Shown here piece by piece: positions 52,249 through 62,642 of a stretch of 64,000 bases of DNA (its first letter is position 1; each line of letters opens with the position of its first letter). This DNA comes from Prostheceraeus crozeri (Eukaryota; Platyhelminthes; Polycladida; Euryleptidae), in assembly GCA_907163375.1 (NCBI GenBank), contig CAJQUW010011266.1, positions 62,001 to 126,000 on the forward strand, in the 5' to 3' direction. The position numbers and the translations under genes were made by a program. The notes under the pieces are model-generated. The model did not search any database. It had not been told where the DNA came from and saw only the letters and a program-made list of their open reading frames with translations.

Positions 52249-52284
52249 AGATGACTTCTAAAATTGACAAGGATTGCATCAACA

Positions 52285-52799
52285 TCATTTATATACATTG
52301 ACTGTTGAAATTATTTCTTGATCACAGATGGGACACAACATAGTTTCCAAAGGTACATAGCACGTAGAACACATAACAGAATGACAACATGGTAAAAAGA
52401 GAAGGGACCGCTCCTTTTTAAAACACTCAACGCAGTTCCGTTCACATAATAATTTAAACGTCTCTTCTTCCAATTTCTTTCTGAAGTCACTTTTATTGGC
52501 AGAGCTACTTGACAAATCAGTTGTAAATGTCACTTTTCCTTTTTCACTCCAGATCACTCCAATTTCATCCTCCTATTTTCACTATCATTACATTGCAGCA
52601 TGGAAAAATCCTCTATCCATCTTCGATCCAAATGGTGATTCATAGCATGCTCATCTAGACCCATTAGTCTTTCAACTAAAGCGTCAGCTTTAATATTTTC
52701 ATTTACATTTGTAACACCTTCTATAGCCTTCAACGAATAACCAAGCTCTCTTGCTACAAACCATGAAGTTGGGAAACGAATGCAATTTTTCATCTTCAA
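52285..52799 (-). pseudogene. UBA-like plus RING (IAP-type E3) gene of the outer Polinton, broken
   Basis: The first part contains PTSWFVARELGYSLKAIEGV and ADALVERLMGLDEHAMN, a UBA-like helical segment as in inhibitor-of-apoptosis proteins. The second part contains CVECFKKERSLLFLPCCHSV and CSTCYVPLETMLCPICDQEI, a C-terminal RING of the IAP class. Such proteins ubiquitinate host targets and can block apoptosis. The intact relative at 62643-63176 has the same order. The gene is not one continuous frame here; about one break. Confidence 0.7.
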
Positions 52800-52904
52800 A
52801 TAATTTCAAATGATGATGAGTGTCAGGAATGGACACTCAGTTGAATATGCTTGATATGACTTGTACACCTTTGCCAGTATTGATGACTCAGTAGAATCTA
52901 ATAC

Positions 52905-53300
52905 TTTACTTTCACAAACATGTGTCACGGTAAAACTATTTGACTACACCAACGCCTACATTTCATGACACTTTTGTTGTGCTAAACTTTTTGACTACAC
53001 TCACGAATAAAACTGCGATGATCAAACTTTACTTTCACAAACATGTGTCACGGTAAAACTATTTGACTACACTAAACTTTGCTTTTGCAAAACATGATAC
53101 ACTTTCTGACTACACTCACGAATAAAACTTCGATGATCAAACTTTACTTTCACAAACGTGTGTCACAGTAAAACTATTTGACTACACTAAACTTTGCTTT
53201 TGCAAAACATGATACACTTTCTGACTACACTCACGAATAAAACTTCGATGATCAAACTTTACTTTCACAAACGTGTGTCACAGTAAAACTATTTGACTAC
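52905..53300. repeat. Tandem array of a unit of about 120 bases
   Basis: About three and a half copies. Each contains GTAAAACTATTTGACTACAC, TTTGCTTTTGCAAAACATGA and CTTCGATGATCAAACTTTAC. It lies between the UBA+RING gene and the right terminal repeat. It may be a regulatory or replication element, or a simple satellite. Confidence 0.8.
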
Positions 53301-53408
53301 ATTATCACTTTATCAACCTGTGTCGCAGTAAAAACTTTTGCAAAACATGATAAACTTTCTGACTGCGTTCACAAGAGCTTGTTCACTAGCGAAGAGAGAA
53401 GTCTGTGA

Positions 53409-53503
53409 TGTGTTGCATGTGGTGCAAGGGTGGCCTCCCATTTCATGCCTTCATCATTTAGCCTCGGTGATAGAGGCGAGCAGAACGCATGGTTCATTCT
53501 CGC
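53409..53503 (+). repeat. Conserved non-coding module, copy 3
   Basis: GCAAGGGTGGCCTCCCATTT, TCATCATTTAGCC and GTGATAGAGGC match 19918-20018 in the same orientation, and 18748-18790 inverted. Confidence 0.6.
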
Positions 53504-54221
53504 ATGGTTGGCCAACTATCGGGAGACAAGTGCAATGCAGATTTTATGAGGCAACCTGTGGCAGATAGCTAAATGTCGCCCTGGCGGTCAGAGTACCAAG
53601 TCAGACGAGGTCAACGAAGTCAGAGTCAGACGAAAGGCAACCACTTGAAAACATGACGCAGAGAGGTTTCACAGGGATTACCATTGCCCACGTCCCGTGC
53701 AGTACTCATTGCTACGGACTTCACCGCTGTCTCGAAAGAACGCCCACCAACAGGAGGTATGACACCGAAAATCTCCGTGACTTGCACCGTCAATGACTTG
53801 ATAGCCAGACATGAAAACCAGTGGAGTTATTTACAAGAGGAAACATTCCAAGTCGTTGCTTTGATCAGCTTGATAGCAAGCCGTGGAGAGGAATAGCAAG
53901 CCGTAATCCACAAGCGTTTTGCAATGGAGATGTTTAGTAGCCACCCATGACAAGACAGCCAAGACTCAACCGATTTGCGTTCAAAGTGCTACGTTGAGAA
54001 CTGTGTCAAATGCCCAACATGAGTTGCCCCAGAGGTTTCGGTCTAAAATATGACACATTCCCTTGCCACACTTATCACTACGGCATCATCCGCCGTCCCG
54101 AAGGAACACCCTGTCATTGGAATATTACAGCGAAACTCTCCGTACCATGCTCGCTTTGAGCGAAAAACCGCTTGTATCATGTAGAGACATGAGAAGACTG
54201 GCTCGTACACACTTATACATG
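53504..54221. other. Right spacer of the outer Polinton
   Basis: No gene seen. It is GC-richer than the rest, with scattered short matches to the left spacer (for example near 53815-53850). Confidence 0.4.
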
Positions 54222-55622
54222 CCTTCATTGAAATCAGAAGGTTTGAAAACCTTATAAAACATCAGAAAATGGCAAATTTAAATTTTGCAGCATTTAGTTC
54301 TACTTATGAAATTATATAAGTAGTCTGTAAGTAGAGGTCTGATCAATAGCTATCGAACCTTTTTTGAATCAAGTCAAAAGGACTTGTAGAAGCAAAGTTA
54401 CAAGCCTTTAAAGTTTTGGAGTCTTTTATGGCCTGGAGACTAAGGTCATCTTCTGGCTAACCTATAAGTCTGACGCCTTAGCTGATATCAGCAATGAAAT
54501 TTTCTAAGTCTAGTTCTATTTTGAAATTTGGAATTTCCGATGCTATCATCGGAGCTCTGGAGAGACGACCTACCTTTGACAATCTCTCTCGTCTTAATGA
54601 AATTTCTCATTCGGTTCCCAGCTAATATAGTTTGTGGCGATCAGCTGATGACGTAATCTCAATCATCCAAAACTTTAAACACTTCTATCTCCTGTTCTAG
54701 TGCTCCGATTGACTTCAAATTTTGACAGTCACGTTTTCTCGCTCTCACTTTTCATTTAAGCCATCCCTCGACTCTCTACGATTACCAGAATCCGAGTTGA
54801 AAAAACTCCGTCGTTTTTTCAAACTATCCAAAATCTTGGAAAATGTGCAAAAATTCGATTTTAAACAAGCTCTTATTTGGCTTGAAATTTAACATTTTCA
54901 CAAAAAAATAAAATCCTAAGTGTTGAGACCCAGTGTGAAGGTTAGCACTTTTCTCTCCGATTGACTTGAAAATCACCCTACTCATGTAACATTGTACGTA
55001 GAGTCCGAATCTGCCCTCCGTTTGTCCATCCAGACACTCCTTCACCCCGAAATGCGACCTTTCTCATTCCAAAACATCCACTTTCTAACTCTACCGTTTT
55101 TCGGAGATTCCTGCCATTTTCAAGTCATTTTCCACTCTAAACCCAGGAAAACTTGGACAAACGATGCCTTCCACTGCATTTGTCTCACTCTTAGCTTTCA
55201 AACGAGCTATGGCACGACTTTCTACCATCTCTAGAACCAAAGTTGGAAGTCTGACTGGAGAGGGGGGGTCAGCACTTTTTCTTCCGATGGAGCTCGTAAT
55301 CACCTCCCTAACCCAAAATTTCACGTAGAATCCGAATCTGACCTCCGTTTGTCCATCCGAGCCCTCCTTCTGGCCGATATAGGACCTTTCCTCTCCCAAG
55401 ACGTCCAACACCTGCCCTTTTCTAAAGGTAAAACACTTTCCTACCCTTGCCTCGCAGGAGAGCTCATCCTTCCTTCCTTCCTTCCTTCCAGGGGGGGGAA
55501 CAGTTTCCTCCGCTCGGACCCATCCCTTCCAGCACATCCTTGGCCTCTTCCTTCCAGAGGGGGGATGACTCATCATTTCACATTTCACATTTTGCACTTC
55601 ATTTTGCAATGGGATCATTACT
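54222..55622. repeat. Outer Polinton right terminal inverted repeat
   Basis: Inverted partner of 16402-17711. It carries some 65 extra bases at its outer end beyond the alignable part, ending ATTACT. A CTTC microsatellite and a poly-G run lie near 55470-55500. Confidence 0.93.
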
Positions 55623-55628
55623 CCCGTT
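55623..55628. repeat. Right target-site duplication of the outer Polinton
   Basis: CCCGTT, directly after the terminal ATTACT, which reads AGTAAT inward like the ends of the inner Polinton. Confidence 0.85.
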
Positions 55629-57060
55629 ATGATTTCTAATCGCATGTAGGCCTACAGGGTACAGATTCCACAATCCCGGAAAGTCTCGGTTACGGAATTC
55701 CGGAATTGAGTATATAGCAAATGTGCTATGACAAAGCACATATGTACGTTCATAATATGGAAAAAACGGGTTTGGGAATAGCAGAGTAGAAATTGCCGAA
55801 AGTCGGTTTACTTTCAATATCGCAATTGAGAAGTCGACTTATAGTTTTTCCACTTTAGCCAGTTCCAGTTAGAGTGAAGACCTGGGATCGAGATCAACAA
55901 AATCAGTGGCGTCGTGTGTTCCTAGACCATAGGCCTTCGCTCGGCATTGGAATACTACTTCTATACCAGACTTTTTTTTTAATGTTACAACATTAATTTT
56001 CATATAAGATGAATTTTCAATAACATGGTGGTTAACAAGCCGTGGTTATGAGCTCATCAACAGTACTAAACATAGCGTCACGTCAATCACGTAGAAACAA
56101 ATAATGGAATTCTTCTGAATCTGCGTGTTCCAGTCAGATGTATTACTCTGCACTCATTGGAGCACCCTCATCATCTGATCGCAGTCTTGTCTGAACGTCA
56201 GTCATCTGCTATTGTTGACGTAGTGACCTCTCTGATGAGAAGCGAAGAATGAACGATTGGGTTGCCCTCTCCTTTCTAAATTTAGGTACCGCGCCTCGAT
56301 CAAGATAGCAGAGAACTTCATTGCAAAAATTGGAGAAGGCAAAGCATTATGTCTATCGGGAAAGCCAAATTGGCGCGGTCGCGTGCACGTACTGCCTCAC
56401 TATTGTTTACCTAAAGTTGACTAGAATGGAAATTGTCTCAAGGTCACGGAACATCCGAGGGAACTAAGTTGAGGCATGGATCACCAATGAAAAGCTTAGA
56501 ATTGCACATGTGACTGATTCTAACCCAATGAAACAGCCGTTGACAAATGTATCTAAGTGAAAATGCATGCGATTTTTGTGCCACTATTGTGTATTGCATG
56601 AAGCTTCATTTCCATTCTAGAGGTTTTATTGTTATCAATTTCTATGGTCTGAACACACGACTAACGTGTGTGTCTAATTGTTGGAAGAAAACAGCTGTGA
56701 TTCGAGCACGCGCTGCAAAACTATTCAATCTAAAGTTGAGCGTCTGATTTTGAGACGGAAAGGTGTGCACAGCTATCACGAGAAGCTATCGAATTTAAAT
56801 GAAATCAATTGAATGATGACAGTTCATTTTTATAAATGTTGGTAAATTATTTTTGAGGATGCGCCAAAGGCCTCGCAGGTACGGAGAAGACGCCACTGAG
56901 TACAAAATATAACCATACCAGCTATAGAGTAGGGATATAGGTAGAGTGTCGACTCAAAAAAGTATCTGTATACAGTGAAAATTTTTATATCAAAAGATTC
57001 AGTTTTAGTCAAAATTTTGCCAATTTAAATACGTCTGTTTTAATCTGTCAATTTAAAAAC
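55629..57060. other. Host DNA, no gene recognised
   Basis: No exon or element supported. A short CCCGGAA/GGAATTCCGG palindrome lies near 55655-55700. Confidence 0.4.
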
Positions 57061-57263
57061 GTCTGTTTAATTGCGGCATTTTCAACGCAATGTAACGTGA
57101 TTCAGCCATTCTAGTAGTAATCGTCATGTTTTGCATGTTCAAAATCTTGTAGCTAAAATCATCAATGGTCATCACTTCACCGCAAGAAGGGTCTAACAAG
57201 TTGTGTTTATTCAATGCACTTTTTACATCTCGATTCTTTAAACTATGTCGGTGTTCGTTGAAT
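57061..57263 (-). pseudogene. GIY-YIG domain tail of the Penelope-like element, minus copy
   Basis: The minus strand codes for FNEHRHSLKNRDVKSALNKH, then a Glu-containing segment RMAESRYIALKMPQLNRR. These are the R-x-x-E-H and E-x-x-x-I ... P-x-L-N-R motifs of Penelope-type GIY-YIG nucleases. Confidence 0.65.
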
Positions 57264-57642
57264 TTAGTTCTGAAAAGTCCACATGTTTGACCTGTACTTC
57301 TTTTGGCAAAGATTGCAAGATAATTAATAAATTAAATGTTTATGCTTGCAATTAAATTTTGACCCGATCGTCGAAAATTGCAAGTACACTCATTGCTAGA
57401 TTTTCTTTTAAATTGTGTTGCTAGTTTTTCACCACGTTTTGAAGTGAAACACAATATTTGCTCTGTAATCTATTGATTTTCCTTAAAAAACTTTCTCCAA
57501 CATAGTCAAGGGAAATATTAACTTAATTATTTCTTTCGCTACTATTTACGTTGACTTTATAATTTTTGTACTTATCCACATTATCGACGTGGAACCCATT
57601 ACTTTCTAACCTATTCTTTATAGTTTTTGTGCTTTATACATG

Positions 57643-58336
57643 TCAGAAGCATCTGTCTTGAACATATCGAAAGCTGTTTCTAGCAAAATGATCTTTTACG
57701 TATTTGGTAAGGCAACTATCTTTTCCTAAACTGATGCATGAATCAATGGCTTGCTGAACCACTTGCAGCTGAATGTTTTTCACGGATATACTTATGTCCA
57801 GAAGATCAAGATATTCAGTATCGGGGATTTCTAAAGTAAATTGAACATCATTGTCTATAGAGCTAAAAGTATCGAGGAATCTTTTCATCGCATCTTTATT
57901 TTTGGGAAATAGTCCCATATTGATATCATCAATATATCTTTTGAAGATGACGGGACAATGCCATGATTTACTTTTAATATATCAAGCGCTTTATTCTCCA
58001 TGTTATTCATATCAATTATGGAGAACGGTAAGGAAAAATGTGCTCCCATAGGACAACCTTTCATTTGTATGTTTTATTGTTATACATGTACGTTATTTCA
58101 TGGCTGTAATCGATAGTTACTTTTAGAAAATCGATTAAATCCTCAACATTTAATCCATAATTATCAATGCTATTCCAGTATTGTCTCGCAAAATCTTCTA
58201 TAACTTTCAAACAATTCTCCACTGGAATACTTGGATACAAATGAATTACATCTAAGGAGATAAAGGCGTAATTATCCGCGTTATTAAGCTTATCACTGTC
58301 ACTTTTTAAGACATTCAACCAATGCTTTAGAACCAA
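57643..58336 (-). pseudogene. Penelope-like reverse transcriptase fragments
   Basis: The 58061-58336 part reads NYAFISLDVIHLYPSIPVEN, the motif A region with the catalytic Asp (F-x-S-x-D-V-x-x-L-Y-x-x-I-P). The 57643-57918 part reads DNDVQFTLEIPDTEYLDLLD and TKYVKDHFARNSFRYV. The central motif with the second catalytic pair lies in between, in other frames near 57920-58060. Several frame changes show decay. Confidence 0.7.
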
Positions 58337-58386
58337 TCAGTAAAATTTGTTCTATCATCTTTGAATAGTGCCAACGCATTGGTATA

Positions 58387-58623
58387 ATGTCTTACAAACA
58401 ACGATTCAACGAACACCAACATAGTTTAAAGAATCGAGATGTAAAAAGTGCATTGAATAAACACAACTTGTTAGACCCTTCTTGCGGTGAAGTGATAACC
58501 ATTGATGATTTTAGCTACAAAATTTTGAACATGCAAAACACGGCGATTACTACTAGAATGGCTGAATCACGCTACATTGCGTTGAAAATGCCGCAATTAA
58601 ACAGACGTCATGAGTTGATTTGA
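58387..58623 (+). pseudogene. GIY-YIG domain tail of the Penelope-like element, inverted plus copy
   Basis: The same peptide as the minus copy with few changes: FNEHQHSLKNRDVKSALNKH ... MAESRYIALKMPQLNRRH. The arms are about 95 percent alike, suggesting a fairly recent duplication. Confidence 0.7.
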
Positions 58624-59109
58624 TGAGGTGACTTGACTGGACCAGCGATGTGTATATAAGACCAATTTTTGACACTTGTGTCACAATCAAAGCCCTTGAA
58701 ACTGTCGAAGGGACGAAACGCTGCGGGCGAGATTTGGCAATTTTAAATAAAAAATTGCGTCGAACAAAGGGAGCGATTTTGCTTTATCTTTCTCCACGAA
58801 TCTATCTATTTGTGTTTGCGAAAAACAGCATTTATTAATTTTTTGCAGGCACACTGATTTAGTCGATTTGCCACTACTGCGTTTCAAGTGATATTTAATG
58901 AATGCCCGTCGAAATTTCACTAACTTGCTAATTGCAAATCTCAAATTTACCAAGGCATGGTTGCAACTTTAAGTAGGCAATTGTGTCGATGTTGAGAGAT
59001 GTGAACCAGGCCTGATGATTCCCAACACTGGATGAAATGGTAGCTCTTCTGGTCTCTCCCCATTTTCCAGCTGATGATACAACTCAATATTTAATTGTTT
59101 TATTTTTCT

Positions 59110-59250
59110 ATATATAAATGTAACCACCACGAGATGTGACATGTTTCAGCCTGTTGGGCCTCATCAGTTGTGGGTAGGTTCGGACCAGCGGCAATGGAGC
59201 TAGATGACTTGCAAGCATACCCTTTAACCACGAGGCCAGCAGACCATCTG
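59110..59250 (-). mobile_element. tRNA-derived SINE-like sequence with hammerhead core
   Basis: The minus strand begins CTGCTGGCCTCGTGGTTAAA, a Pol III A box of the TGGCNNNGTGG kind. About 45 bases later comes GGTCCGAACC, a B box. The hammerhead-like core follows, then an AT-rich tail. No target duplication was found. Compact retroelements with this plan are known in marine invertebrates. Confidence 0.5.
59121..59178 (-). ncRNA. Hammerhead ribozyme-like motif
   Basis: The minus strand holds CTGATGAG, a stem-loop GCC-caaca-GGC and TGAAAC: the conserved CUGAUGA ... GAAA core with helix II. CTC then GTGG follow at the expected place for cleavage and the helix I strand, which can pair with CCAC upstream of the core. 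Helix III is short (ATG-tca-CAT), and two extra bases lie between helix I and the core. Type I hammerheads with minimal helix III occur in Penelope-like elements and related retroelements. Activity is not known. Confidence 0.55.
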
Positions 59251-59879
59251 TTGAGAGACGTGAATTAGCCAAGAAGGCACTGCTTTAACGCAGGCACGTA
59301 GATAGCCTTTTAATTTATCAATTGCCATGCTACGTGTGAAAAGTCAGATAATAAGATTCATGAATTGGTTCGTTCATATGATATTACGTCAGACACTATG
59401 AATCATTGCTTTTCGTGAATCAATGTACCCTACATCGTTTATCTCTCAAAAATACAATGAAATATTGCATTTAAACATATTTCAACTGAAGACAAATAAA
59501 ATTGCTCTTCTTTCATTGAAATTTTCGAAATCGTGAGAAAATGGTGACGGGTAAACATATGATTTAAATTATCAGAGATATCATGGACGTTTGATGAATA
59601 AACCATATAAAAAAGTATAAAGTAATAATATATAATTTCGCAAATATGATTGGTGTCATAATTTCTCTTCATTAATTAAAAATTATTCAAAGAAAAATTA
59701 AAGTGATTAACGCATGCTTCACTTCAGAGTAATTGTTGTGAAGAGTAATTATTCCCAGTTATATTCCGCAACAATAACACAATGCAGAAAATGAGCAGCA
59801 AAATTATTTGAAATAATTACTCCAATAAAAGTTGCCGGTAATTTTACATCACTACTCCAAAGCACTACATGTCTATGTT

Positions 59880-60065
59880 TCAGATAAGTCTGATAAAATG
59901 GAAATCCTTCTCCGGTCTGTCGATCAAAGGTTTGCTTGGGCCGTAACAGCCTGAAAGCGGCCTGGCAGATCACTCCCAGTTCATCCGACTGAGCGAGCTG
60001 GCCTGTAAATCTCAATCTGTCCATGTCCGATTTGAATTGTCCGAACATTCTCAAACTAGGAACAT
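59880..60065 (-). CDS. Possible host exon, gene not recognised
   Basis: The minus strand after a TTCTATGTTCCTAG acceptor-like sequence reads RMFGQFKSDMDRLRFTGQLA, then QSDELGVICQAAFRLLRP and FDRQTGEGFPFYQ. The base composition is clearly less AT-rich than its surroundings and the residues look coding. I do not recognise the family and cannot fix the 3' end, where no clean donor stands out. It could also be a remnant of an element. Confidence 0.3.
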
Positions 60066-61781
60066 AGAATCAGCAAATTTCGAGTCGAATCGAATTATTG
60101 AAAGTTCTATGAAAAGGTCCATATAATAATACCCTGAAATTTGTAAAATAAATTTTCTGCATTGCAATTTCACTATAAACGATTTCTCCAGTCATAACGG
60201 AAAAATAGCTAGTAATGAAGTTTAACGTTATTAAAAAGATGCGTTTCCTAGTATACTAAGATGCCTGTTCTTCACAAACTAAAATATCATCATTTTAATC
60301 AATATTTTGTACAGGCAATTAGAATTTTTTGCAATGACTAAATTATATAAAAAGTGAGCATTTTACTCAACTGTCATAGTATGAGATTTTGACATCACAA
60401 CGATGTGATATCAGAACTGTTATAGCGGACTTGATACACTTCAACAGATGTTGGGCTGAGCAATAGAGGCAAACTGCATTATTATTAGGAATACCTATAG
60501 CATTTCAATCGTTGAACAGCAAATTTTGTTTTCTACTGAATAAGTCGGCTTCCAAAGTAGGCATGCCTAATGATTTTGTCTGATATGAAATCTATGGAAA
60601 ATGAAAATTTGTTAATTATTCATGATACCTAGCTAAGTCTTTCAATGATAAAATTCATTACGTAGTTCTACCGTGTCGTTGCATCATTGATCACATGATC
60701 AATACGTCAACATCGTTACTATTGTGATATAATAATTGCACTTCAATACAAACCAAAAATGTACTTCGTTATCATCTGTGTATGTTACATAAAAACTAGC
60801 GTTCTGTTGCCCGATGCGGACTGTTCAAAAACGAATTAATCTTTAGTTGTAATATCCTACATTTCAAATTAATGGGAGAGTAGCATCATGTGATTCTTGT
60901 AGTCCTATAAGACTTGGATCATTATCCATGTTTGGGTCAAATATTGTTCATGATCTCATTCTTTGCCTTCCACTGACTTATGGACTGAATGAGTAAGAGT
61001 TATCTGAGCAATAGCGTGCAGCAATTCCTCCCATTGACTGTCGTTCAGTAGTCCTATCCATTAATAGAATGTCATTGCAACGTTATGTACGCTTCGTGTC
61101 GATCGAGAGGAGTTTTTCTGAAAGATTTTTTTCATGTTTTTATGGAAAATTCGCAGAGATTCTCAATATAAAAATGTCAAAAAAACACTTCGACTTTTTA
61201 TTTGATTAACAAATTTCCATAAATGCATGAGAAAAATCTTTCAGCCACTAACTAATTATAGACGAAACTTTTATAATTTTGTGATTCAATTATTAATATA
61301 TTTCTTAAAGTTCGGACCCATACCACCTGCAGAACTAAAAATGAATTGTGTACATGTGCTATTCTCCACATCAATCAATTCGATCACACTAGTTTTCTCT
61401 CTGATCTTCATGAACGCGGTAAAGTGAGTGAATGAGTTTGCCAAAATAGGAGGTGGTTTGAGGATGATGAATTCTGAATCAGCAAACTTTCGCATAGGTT
61501 ACCAGAATCTTATCATCGATGCAGATAAGCTCGATACATTGTGAATGTTTCTTGATAAATTCTCTCCTAGGACTCAATGTTGGTTCTGTCCGAACATCTT
61601 TGCATACCTCTGAAACCAACTCTGCTTAAAGGTTCCTCAATTTATTATGACGCATGTGAACAGCATCACATAGTTTACAAATGAGTGAGTGAGTCATATT
61701 TACTTCTCCACATGCACCTTTTTTGGCACACCAGTGACAGCTATGAGTAGTATTAAAAGGGCTCATACTGTCCCGGGATTA

Positions 61782-61853
61782 GTACATTTTGAATTGGAAC
61801 CTAAATGTACCGATCAGGATGAGTACATTTTGAATTGGAACCTAATGTACCGA
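61782..61853 (+). repeat. Short tandem duplication
   Basis: GTACATTTTGAATTGGAACC followed by AATGTACCGAT occurs twice, at 61782 and 61822. Each unit starts and ends with GTAC. Confidence 0.8.
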
Positions 61854-62060
61854 TTTGTTTTTAAAGTTGATCTTGTGGTTGTAGTCGTCTGTTATTTGAA
61901 GTGTTGATTGCGAACACAAGTGTACTGTTTTGTGTTATTTGTGAAGAGAATAGTGTAATGTGTTGATGATGTGAGTTCGGTTAGGTACATTTAAATGTTC
62001 TAGAGTTGTTAATTTGAACATGAATGGCAAAGTGTGAGGATTGAAACGTTGAGGATTGCT

Positions 62061-62410
62061 GTAATTGTGTTGAGGATGAGTACGCAGATGTTCTAATTGT
62101 ATTGAGGATGAATACATCATGTTCTAATTGTGTTGAGGATGAGTACGTAATGTTCTAATTGTGTTGAGGATGAGTACGCAGATGTTCTAATTGTATTGAG
62201 GATGAATACATAATGTTCTAATTGTGTTGAGGATGAGTACGCAGATGTTCTAATTGTATTGAGGATGAATACATAATGTTGTAATTGTGTTGAGGATGAG
62301 TACGCAGATGTTCTAATTGTATTGAGGATGAATACATCATGTTCTAATTGTGTTGAGGATGAGTACGTAATGTTCTAATTGTGTTGAGGATGAGTACGCA
62401 GATGTTCTAA
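62061..62410 (+). repeat. Minisatellite, alternating 31-32 base units
   Basis: About eleven units of two kinds alternate: TAATTGTGTTGAGGATGAGT-type (ending ACGCAGAT) and TAATTGTATTGAGGATGAAT-type (ending ACATAAT or ACATCAT). This makes a higher-order repeat of roughly 63 bases. Confidence 0.9.
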
Positions 62411-62451
62411 TGCTGAACTTGTTATTTTTTTTGAATGATTATGTTGAAGGC

Positions 62452-62518
62452 TATCTATCTATCTATATATATATATCTATATATCTATACATATATATAT
62501 ATATATATTATTATTATC
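62452..62518 (+). repeat. TATC/TA microsatellite
   Basis: CTATCTATCTATCTATATAT and following TA runs. Confidence 0.9.
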
Positions 62519-62540
62519 ATTATGGTTTGTGTTCGATTGA

Positions 62541-62585
62541 GACAATTGTGACCATTGTGACCATTGTGACCATTGTGACCATTGA
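62541..62585 (+). repeat. Nonamer repeat GACCATTGT
   Basis: About four perfect copies in a row just upstream of the UBA+RING gene. Confidence 0.9.
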
Positions 62586-62642
62586 ATCCTTCATTTCTAT
62601 TTTGTGTTCTTTTGTCAAATTTCTATCACACTGTATATATAT

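Larger units (their letters stand above)
16402..55622. mobile_element. Outer Polinton (Maverick), 39.2 kb including a nested insertion
   Basis: Family: Polinton/Maverick, integrase-bearing capsid-encoding DNA elements with 6-bp target duplications and AG...CT ends. The element starts AG and ends CT, is flanked by CCCGTT on both sides, and has inverted terminal repeats of about 1.3-1.4 kb. Without the piggyBac and inner Polinton nested in it, it would be about 17.6 kb, normal for the family. Recognised parts are integrase, A32-like ATPase, adenain-like protease, major capsid, penton-like minor capsid, pX-like virion protein, UBA+RING protein, a nuclease-like gene and small accessory genes. No polymerase is recognised. 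It is broken: one capsid gene is interrupted by the nested elements and a few others are not single open frames. Nearly identical inner parts of its terminal repeats suggest moderate to young age. Confidence 0.93.
57061..58606. mobile_element. Penelope-like retroelement remnant with inverted GIY-YIG arms
   Basis: A minus-strand reverse transcriptase of Penelope type lies between two inverted copies of about 203 bases (57061-57263 and 58403-58606) coding for the C-terminal GIY-YIG endonuclease region. Penelope-like elements often carry such terminal duplications in tandem or inverted form. The copy is truncated and interrupted in several frames, so it is inactive. Confidence 0.75.
59251..62060. 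other. Host DNA, little recognised
   Basis: AT-rich. One coding-like stretch at 59880-60065 (listed separately) and a short tandem duplication near 61782; otherwise nothing supported. Confidence 0.4.

Noticed and set aside
52905-53300. Regular repeats that might suggest a CRISPR-like array
   Set aside because: Units are about 120 bases and similar throughout, with no unique spacers, and the setting is eukaryotic.
62061-62410. Array of near 32-base units resembling CRISPR repeats
   Set aside because: There are no spacers; the units are contiguous minisatellite repeats.
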